Positions 58,423-64,000 of a DNA stretch of 64,000 nucleotides are shown here, one piece after another. The notes beneath the pieces were generated by a model. It had not been told where the DNA came from. It saw nothing but the letters and a program-made list of their open reading frames with translations, and did no database searches. The first letter of the stretch is position 1, and each line of letters opens with the position of its first letter. The stretch is from NCBI RefSeq assembly GCF_030435705.1, contig NZ_CP129381.1, forward strand, positions 620,001-684,000, given 5' to 3'. The translations under genes and the position numbers were made by a program. Source of the DNA: Rhizobium sp. SSA_523. GTDB taxonomy: Bacteria > Pseudomonadota > Alphaproteobacteria > Rhizobiales > Rhizobiaceae.

Positions 58423-59304
58423 CTAGGCCTTGCCGCGCAGGAACTCTATTATGGCCGAGAAGTCGCGCCCGCCATGGCCGAGCTTGTCGAACAGGCCGTA
58501 GATCTGCGCCGCCTCTGCGCCAAGTGGGGTTGCAGCGCCTGCGGCCAAAGCCGCCTCCTGCGCGAGCTTCAGATCCTTCAACATGAGGGCGGCGGCGAAA
58601 CCCGGCACATAATCCTTATTGGCGGGCGATGTCGGCACAGGGCCCGGTACCGGGCAATACGTCGTCAAGGACCAGCATTGACCGGACGAAGTCGATGCGA
58701 CGTCGAACAGCGCCTGGTGCGACAGGCCAAGCTTTTCGCCGAGCGCGAAGGCTTCGCAGACCCCGATCATCGATATTCCGAGGATCATATTGTTGCAGAT
58801 CTTTGCGGCCTGGCCGGCGCCGGCATTTCCGCAATGGACGATCTTCTTGCCCATCGCCTCCAGGAGATTGAGGCCTCTTTCGAAAGCGATGTCCGTCCCG
58901 CCGACCATGAAGGTCAATGATCCGGCACTGGCGCCGCCCGTACCGCCGGAAACCGGCGCATCGAGGGATTGAAGCCCGGCATCTTCGGCAATCTTATGCG
59001 CCTTGCGAGCATTCTCGACATCGATGGTCGAGCAATCGATCAGCAGAGCGCTGGACTTTGCCTCAACCGCGATCTCGGTCCAGACGCTGATCACATGTGC
59101 GCCGGCCGGCAACATGGTCACGATGACATCGGCCTTCGCCACCGCCTCGGACAGCGCGCGCGCCATGGGAAGCGAGGCGGCCTCGGCCGCCTTCCGTGCA
59201 GCCTCCGACAGATCGAATCCCGTCACCTGATGCCCTGCCTTGGACAGGTTGCCGGCCATGGGCAGGCCCATATTGCCCAAACCGATGAATGCGACAGTCG
59301 CCAT
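58423..59304 (-). CDS. mmsB: 3-hydroxyisobutyrate dehydrogenase family
   Basis: 293 residues, beta-hydroxyacid dehydrogenase. NAD site FIGLGNMGLPMAGNL, substrate motif DAPVSGGTGGASAGSL and the catalytic Lys in GAGQAAKICNNM are intact. It oxidises 3-hydroxyisobutyrate (valine degradation) or a related hydroxy acid. ATG 59304 follows GGGAGAT. It lies 31 bases after a GMC oxidoreductase gene and downstream of a liv-type transporter, probably one transcript. Confidence 0.92.
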   Translation of the reverse strand: MATVAFIGLGNMGLPMAGNLSKAGHQVTGFDLSEAARKAAEAASLPMARALSEAVAKADVIVTMLPAGAHVISVWTEIAVEAKSSALLIDCSTIDVENARKAHKIAEDAGLQSLDAPVSGGTGGASAGSLTFMVGGTDIAFERGLNLLEAMGKKIVHCGNAGAGQAAKICNNMILGISMIGVCEAFALGEKLGLSHQALFDVASTSSGQCWSLTTYCPVPGPVPTSPANKDYVPGFAAALMLKDLKLAQEAALAAGAATPLGAEAAQIYGLFDKLGHGGRDFSAIIEFLRGKA

Positions 59305-59335
59305 TTGCAGTATCTCCCTGAATTGAAGCCCATAT

Positions 59336-60931
59336 TTACCGATTATCGGCGAGAATCATCGCAGCCGCTTTCTCGGCGATCATGACTGTCGGCGAATTGG
59401 TGTTGCCGCTGGTGATCGTCGGCATGATCGAGGCATCAGCAATGCGCAGTCCGCGAAGCGCCCTCAATCGAAGGCGCGAATCCACGACGCTGTTCGCATC
59501 GGCCCCCATTCGGCAGGTGCCGACCGGATGGAAAATGGTGGTGCCAATCGCGCCTGCCGCCTCGATCAATTGTTCTTCCGTCTCGTAATCCGGCCCGGGC
59601 TTGTATTCTTCGGGATGGAAGCGGGCAAAAGACGGCTGCCGCGCAATCGTGCGCGTCAGGCGGATCGCCTTGACGGCCACCTGGCGATCGGCCTCGGCGC
59701 TGAGATAGCGCGGTGCGATGGCCGGCTGAAGCGCGAAATCCGGCGACCGGACATGCACCGATCCGCGACTTTCGGGCCGCAGGTTGCAGACGCTGGCGGT
59801 TACCGCCGGAAAGCGGTGTACCGGATCGCCGAACTTGTCCAGCGATACCGGCTGGACATGATATTGCAGGTCCGGCGTTTCTTTTTCCGGCCCGGAACGG
59901 GTGAATATCCCAAGCTGGCTGGGCGCCATGGCCATGGGACCGGACCGGCGCAGCAGATATTCCAGCCCGATGGCCGCCTTGCCGAACAAGGCCGAGGCTT
60001 TTTCGTTCAAGGTCGGCACGCCCGTCACCTTGAAAACGATCCGCAATTGCAGATGGTCTTGCAGATTGGCGCCGACTGCCGGAACGCTGCGGATCACATC
60101 TATGCCGGCTTGCTGGAGAATGGCCGGATCGCCGATTCCCGACAGTTCGAGAAGATGCGGCGAGCCGATGGCTCCTGCGCAGAGAACCGTTTCCCGCTTT
60201 GCCGTAAAGCGCTTGCTGATGCCCTCATGGCGAACCTGCACGCCGACGACCGCGCCATCCTCGATGATGAGTCGCTCCGCCTGGGCCTTGATCAAGACCG
60301 TGAGATTGCCGCGTGCCAGTGCCGGCTTCAGAAAGGCTTTCGACGTATTCCAGCGCACGCCGGAGCGCTGATTGACATCGAAATAGCCGCTGCCTTCATT
60401 GGTCCCGCGGTTGAAATCGCTGGTTTCAGGAATGCCGGCTTCCTTGGCCGCCTGCTGGAAGGCTTCCAGCACGGCCCAACGGACGCGTGCCCGCTCCACC
60501 CGCCATTCGCCGCCGGCGCCATGCATCTCGTCTTCGCCCTTGTAGAAATCCTCGGAACGGCGGAAGATCGGCAGGACGTCATCCCAGCCCCAGCCTTCGC
60601 AGCCCATCTGGCGCCACTGATCGTAATCCCGTGCCTGGCCGCGCATGTAGATCATGCCATTGATGGAGGAGCAGCCGCCGAGCACCTTGCCGCGCGGGTA
60701 ATTCAGCGCGCGACCATTCAGCCCCTCCTCCTTCTCGGTCGTGAAGCACCAGTCGGTGCGAGGATTGTTGATGCAGTAGAGATAGCCGACCGGAATGTGG
60801 ATCCAATGGTAATTGTCGCTGCCCCCGGCCTCCAGAAGCAGAACCCGCACATTGCGATCCGCCGCCAGCCGATTGGCCAGGACGCAGCCGGCCGAGCCGG
60901 CGCCGATGATGATATAGTCGAAGCTTTCCAC
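59336..60931 (-). CDS. GMC-family FAD oxidoreductase (choline/alcohol dehydrogenase-like)
   Basis: 531 residues. FAD site YIIIGAGSAGCVLANRL with LLLEAGG, GMC signature 1 (GGCSSINGMIYMRGQ), signature 2 (GAIGSPHLLELSGIG), catalytic His in HPVGTCRMG and the Asn of NTNSPTVM. It resembles BetA and polyethylene-glycol or alkanol dehydrogenases; which alcohol is oxidised cannot be read. The start is GTG 60931 with GGAGACC upstream. It lies between livM and mmsB on the same strand. Confidence 0.92.
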   Translation of the reverse strand: MESFDYIIIGAGSAGCVLANRLAADRNVRVLLLEAGGSDNYHWIHIPVGYLYCINNPRTDWCFTTEKEEGLNGRALNYPRGKVLGGCSSINGMIYMRGQARDYDQWRQMGCEGWGWDDVLPIFRRSEDFYKGEDEMHGAGGEWRVERARVRWAVLEAFQQAAKEAGIPETSDFNRGTNEGSGYFDVNQRSGVRWNTSKAFLKPALARGNLTVLIKAQAERLIIEDGAVVGVQVRHEGISKRFTAKRETVLCAGAIGSPHLLELSGIGDPAILQQAGIDVIRSVPAVGANLQDHLQLRIVFKVTGVPTLNEKASALFGKAAIGLEYLLRRSGPMAMAPSQLGIFTRSGPEKETPDLQYHVQPVSLDKFGDPVHRFPAVTASVCNLRPESRGSVHVRSPDFALQPAIAPRYLSAEADRQVAVKAIRLTRTIARQPSFARFHPEEYKPGPDYETEEQLIEAAGAIGTTIFHPVGTCRMGADANSVVDSRLRLRALRGLRIADASIMPTITSGNTNSPTVMIAEKAAAMILADNR

Positions 60932-61068
60932 AACAGGTCTCCACAGGAGGGTCCGCGAGGGGTTCCAGACGGGATCTCGATCAGGTCACACCGCACGCGC
61001 GGGTGCTCGCCATTCCTTGGCGCCGACCGTCACCGCGTGCGGACCGTGCGGCTTGCAAGATCCGGGCG

Positions 61069-62079
61069 TTACTGGCGGTGATCGAGCCCCAGGCGGCGAC
61101 CGATCCGCGAGGCATAGAGCTCGCCGACAATGCCTCGACGAAACAGCAAGACGCAGACCATGAACACGACGCCGGTGATGATCGTGACCGGGAAGCCGGT
61201 GGTCGCTAGGTAATTGCCGAGCGTTACGATGAAACCCGCACCCACAATCGGGCCGAACATGGTGCCGATGCCCCCGAGCAGCGTCATCAGGATCACCTCG
61301 CCGGACATCTGCCAGGCAACATCGGTCAGCGTTGCAAACTGGAAGACCAGAGCCTTCAGGCCACCGGCGAGGCCGGCAATCGAGGCAGAGAAAACGAAGG
61401 CGCCGAGCTTGTAGCGCTGCACCGCATAGCCCAGCGAAATCGCGCGCGGCTCGTTTTCCCGGATCGACTTGAGGATCATGCCGAAGGGCGAATTGACGAA
61501 ACGCCAGATCAGGAACAGACCCAGCAGGAAGGCGCCGGCAACCGTGTAATACATGGCAAGCGGCTGGTTCAGGTCGATGAAGCCCAGCAGATGGCCACGC
61601 GGCACGGACTGGATCCCGTCCTCACCCCGGGTGAATTCGGCCTGCAGGCAGAAGAAGAAGAACATCTGCGAAAGCGCCAGAGTGATCATCGCGAAATAGA
61701 TCCCCTGCCGCCGGATGGCCAGGGCGCCCATGACGAAGCCGAGCACTGCGGCGCCCGCAACGCCGGTCAGCACGCCAAGCTCCGGCGGAAAACCCCATTC
61801 CTTCACCACATGAGCGGTGAAATAGGCGGCGCCGCCGAAAAAGGCGGCATGGCCAAAGGACAAGAGACCGGTATAGCCGAGCAGAACGTTGAAGGCGCAG
61901 GCGAACAGGGCAAAGCACAGCACTTTCATCAGAAAGATCGGGTAGACGAAGAAAGGTGCGGCGAGCAGCAGCCCGAGAGCGATGAGGCCAAGGATGAGCC
62001 TGGCGGCAGACTTGCCTTCGCTCTGCAGCGCGCGCGCCTGCGGCACTGCCGTGGAGGTTGTGGTGTGCGAGCTTGTCAT
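61069..62079 (-). CDS. livM: Branched-chain amino acid-type ABC transporter permease (LivM)
   Basis: 336 residues, about nine membrane helices, with LLGYTGLLSFGHAAFFG, RRQGIYFAMITLALSQ, SPFGMILKSIRENEPRAISLG and GGIGTMFGPIVGA, the LivM hallmarks. It starts five bases after livH on the same strand. The set serves the hydrophobic amino-acid (HAAT) family, whose substrates also include amides, urea and aromatic acids. Confidence 0.94.
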   Translation of the reverse strand: MTSSHTTTSTAVPQARALQSEGKSAARLILGLIALGLLLAAPFFVYPIFLMKVLCFALFACAFNVLLGYTGLLSFGHAAFFGGAAYFTAHVVKEWGFPPELGVLTGVAGAAVLGFVMGALAIRRQGIYFAMITLALSQMFFFFCLQAEFTRGEDGIQSVPRGHLLGFIDLNQPLAMYYTVAGAFLLGLFLIWRFVNSPFGMILKSIRENEPRAISLGYAVQRYKLGAFVFSASIAGLAGGLKALVFQFATLTDVAWQMSGEVILMTLLGGIGTMFGPIVGAGFIVTLGNYLATTGFPVTIITGVVFMVCVLLFRRGIVGELYASRIGRRLGLDHRQ

Positions 62080-62084
62080 CAGAT

Positions 62085-62972
62085 TCAAGCCTCCCGTCCG
62101 AAGAGGCCAGCCGGCCGAATGAGCAGAACGATCGCCATGATGACGAAGATCACGATATTGGATGCCTCCGGATAGAAGACCTTGGTCAGACCCTCCGCAA
62201 TGCCGAGCATGTAGCCGGTCACGATCGAGCCCATGATGGAGCCCATGCCGCCCACCACGACGACGGCAAAGACGACGATGATGATGTTGGAGCCCATCAG
62301 CGGCGACACCTGATAGACAGGCGCAGCCAATACTCCGGCAAAGGCTGCCAGAGCCACCCCAAGACCATAGGTGAAGGTCAGGAGCAACGGAACATTGACG
62401 CCAAAGGCCTGGACGAGCGTGGCATTTTCGGTTGCCGCGCGAAGATAGGCGCCAAGCTTGGTCTTTTCGATCAGGAACCAGGTTGCGATGCAGACGACAA
62501 GCGAAACGACGACCACCCAGCCACGATAGATCGGCAGGAACATGAAGCCGAGATTGGTGCCTCCCGCCAGCAGAGCGGGCGTTGCATAGGGCTGGCCGGA
62601 TGCGCCGTAGAGATAGCGGAAGGTGCCTTCCAGGGTCAGCGCCAGGCCGAAGGTGAAGAGCAGGCCATATAGCGGATCCAGATCGTAGAGCTGCCGCAGA
62701 AACAGCCGCTCCACTACGGCCCCCAGCAGACCGACAATGAGCGGCGCAAGGACGAGCGCCGGCCAATAGCCAATTCCGACGAAGGTCAGCAACAGATAGG
62801 CGGTGAATGCGCCGAGCATATATTGCGCCCCATGGGCGAAATTGATCATGCGCAGCAGGCCGAAGATGATTGCCAGGCCGAGCGACAGCAAGGCGTAGAA
62901 GGAGCCGTTGATCAGGCCGATCAACAACTGACCGAGCAGGGCCTGAACCGGAATGCCGAATATCATCGTCAT
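62085..62972 (-). CDS. livH: Branched-chain amino acid-type ABC transporter permease (LivH)
   Basis: 295 residues, eight or so membrane helices. LLIGLINGSFYALLSLGLAI, RMINFAHGAQYMLGAF and the coupling segment AATENATLVQAFGVN mark LivH. ATG 62972 lies four bases beyond the livF stop; ATG 62966 is a possible second start. It pairs with LivM to form the channel. Confidence 0.94.
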   Translation of the reverse strand: MTMIFGIPVQALLGQLLIGLINGSFYALLSLGLAIIFGLLRMINFAHGAQYMLGAFTAYLLLTFVGIGYWPALVLAPLIVGLLGAVVERLFLRQLYDLDPLYGLLFTFGLALTLEGTFRYLYGASGQPYATPALLAGGTNLGFMFLPIYRGWVVVVSLVVCIATWFLIEKTKLGAYLRAATENATLVQAFGVNVPLLLTFTYGLGVALAAFAGVLAAPVYQVSPLMGSNIIIVVFAVVVVGGMGSIMGSIVTGYMLGIAEGLTKVFYPEASNIVIFVIMAIVLLIRPAGLFGREA

Positions 62973-62976
62973 GGCA

Positions 62977-63675
62977 TCAAACCCCCAGAACCTTGTGCAA
63001 CATATCCATCCGCTCCGGCAGTTGGGCCACGGGGAATTCGGAGACCACCTGGCCATGATCCATCACGTAGAAGCGGTCTGCGACGCGCGCGGCGAACCTG
63101 AAATTCTGTTCCACCAGGACAACCGTCATGCCGCGCTGCTTCAGCGTTTTCAAAACTTCGCCGATGCGTTGCACGATCACGGGAGCGAGACCCTCCGTCG
63201 GCTCGTCCAGCAAAAGAACCTTGACGCCCGTGCGCAGGATACGCGCAATGGCCAGCATCTGCTGTTCGCCGCCGGACAGGCGCGTGCCGGGACTGTTGCG
63301 CCGCTCGTAGAGATTGGGAAAGAGTTCGAAGATTTCCTCAACCGACATGCCCTGGCCGACAGCCGGCGGCAGCATCAGGTTTTCGATGACGTTCAGGGAG
63401 GCGAAAATGCCCCGCTCCTCGGGAACATAGCCCAGGCCATGATGGGCGGTGCGGTGCAAGGGCACCTGCATCATGTCCCTGCCGGCAAGACGGATCTCGC
63501 CCTGCCGCTTGCGGAGAATGCCGACAATGGTTCGCAGCGTCGTCGTCTTGCCAACCCCGTTGCGGCCGAGAATGGTGACCATCTCCCCCTCGCCCACCGT
63601 CATGTCGACGCCGTGGAGGACATGGCTTTCGCCGTACCAGGCGTTCAGCCCCTTGATCTCGAGAAGGGTCTTCAT
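62977..63675 (-). CDS. livF: Branched-chain amino acid-type ABC transporter ATP-binding protein (LivF)
   Basis: 232 residues. Walker A LGRNGVGKTT, YVPEERGIF after the Q-loop, signature LSGGEQQM, Walker B VLLLDEPTEGLAP and H-loop LVEQN (the usual Gln replacement in LivF). It follows livG directly, with one base between stop and start. Confidence 0.95.
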   Translation of the reverse strand: MKTLLEIKGLNAWYGESHVLHGVDMTVGEGEMVTILGRNGVGKTTTLRTIVGILRKRQGEIRLAGRDMMQVPLHRTAHHGLGYVPEERGIFASLNVIENLMLPPAVGQGMSVEEIFELFPNLYERRNSPGTRLSGGEQQMLAIARILRTGVKVLLLDEPTEGLAPVIVQRIGEVLKTLKQRGMTVVLVEQNFRFAARVADRFYVMDHGQVVSEFPVAQLPERMDMLHKVLGV

Positions 63676-63676
63676 C

Positions 63677-64000
63677 TCACGCCTCCTCCACGCCCATATA
63701 GGCGGTGCGAACTTGCGGATTGCGGCTCACCGTCTCGTAATCGCCCTCGGCGAGGATCTCGCCCCGCTGCAGCACCGTCACATGATGGCAGAGATCGGCG
63801 ACGACGGAGAGATTGTGCTCCACCATCAGAACGGCGCGGGTCCTGGCGACGTCGCGGATGAGATTTGCAATCGTGCCGATATCTTCCTGGCCCATGCCGG
63901 CCATCGGCTCGTCGAGCAGCAGGACCTTCGGCTCCAGGGCGAGGGTCGTTGCGATCTCCAGCACGCGCTTGCGTCCGTAGGAGAGATCTGCAGCCAGCAC
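63677..64000 (-). CDS. livG: Branched-chain amino acid-type ABC transporter ATP-binding protein (LivG), C-terminal part
   Basis: Only the last 107 or so codons are in the window; the gene runs off the right edge. It begins within the signature helix (DLSYGRKRVLEIATTL), followed by Walker B VLLLDEPMAGMG, the H-loop MVEHNL and the LivG C-terminal VSRNPQVRTAYMG. It is the first visible gene of the livGFHM run; a binding protein may lie beyond the window. Confidence 0.93.
   Translation of the reverse strand: MLAADLSYGRKRVLEIATTLALEPKVLLLDEPMAGMGQEDIGTIANLIRDVARTRAVLMVEHNLSVVADLCHHVTVLQRGEILAEGDYETVSRNPQVRTAYMGVEEA

Noticed and set aside
61069..62766. 565-codon frame containing livM
   Set aside because: The upstream half is livH read in a different frame; the LivM protein starts at 62079.

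Overview
The window is a chromosome-like, GC-rich stretch of an alphaproteobacterium, most likely Rhizobiaceae (Rhizobium/Agrobacterium/Sinorhizobium group). The indications are a DUF992 protein, a BA14K-type protein, a YehZYXW osmoprotectant transporter, two Ku genes beside a PE-LIG-POL LigD, several ABC transporters led by their binding proteins, ATGA-coupled operons, and two copies of a RIME-like intergenic mosaic repeat. The genus cannot be fixed from sequence reading alone. I saw no rRNA, tRNA, CRISPR array, transposase or phage gene.

Layout: 1-4.4 kb, osmoprotectant uptake (truncated BCCT carrier divergent from yehZ-yehY-yehX-yehW). 4.4-6.7 kb, an SGNH hydrolase and an orphan Tat-exported sugar-type binding protein. 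6.9-14.97 kb, a DNA-repair island: xthA divergent from ku-ku, convergent with ligD, then a small stress-like protein, an ExoX-like exonuclease, a conserved hypothetical and a 2'-5' RNA ligase-like protein. 14.9-21.5 kb, a LysR regulator divergent from a degenerate alpha/beta hydrolase, followed by an RND efflux pair. 21.7-23.5 kb, a BA14K-motif protein and a dienelactone hydrolase. 23.5-33.4 kb, a LysR regulator divergent from a complete peptide-type ABC transporter, followed by a CocE hydrolase and a CapA-like protein. 33.5-36.2 kb, a tandem alpha/beta hydrolase and a cytochrome b561.

36.2-45.7 kb is a ten-gene biosynthetic-looking cluster: RibD-type reductase, methyltransferase, glycosyltransferase, divergent PTPS/QueD-like protein, BchC-like dehydrogenase, RibA-type GTP cyclohydrolase II, CDP-alcohol phosphatidyltransferase, FkbM methyltransferase, flippase-like protein and a membrane sulfatase-fold protein. 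It looks like a pathway that turns GTP into a modified, perhaps lipid-linked, pterin- or flavin-precursor product. I do not recognise it as described.

45.7-54.1 kb holds an SDR and then what looks like a cyclic-AMP module: MBL-fold hydrolase, membrane [2Fe-2S] adenylate cyclase, DUF3095 protein, a 904-aa ABC exporter-like protein with broken nucleotide-binding motifs, and a stand-alone cyclic-nucleotide-binding protein. This and the GTP-derived cluster are the two best candidates for undescribed systems.

54.2-64 kb has katG divergent from oxyR, a DUF992 protein, and a minus-strand livG-livF-livH-livM transporter followed by a GMC oxidoreductase and a 3-hydroxyisobutyrate dehydrogenase-type enzyme. 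livG runs off the right edge.
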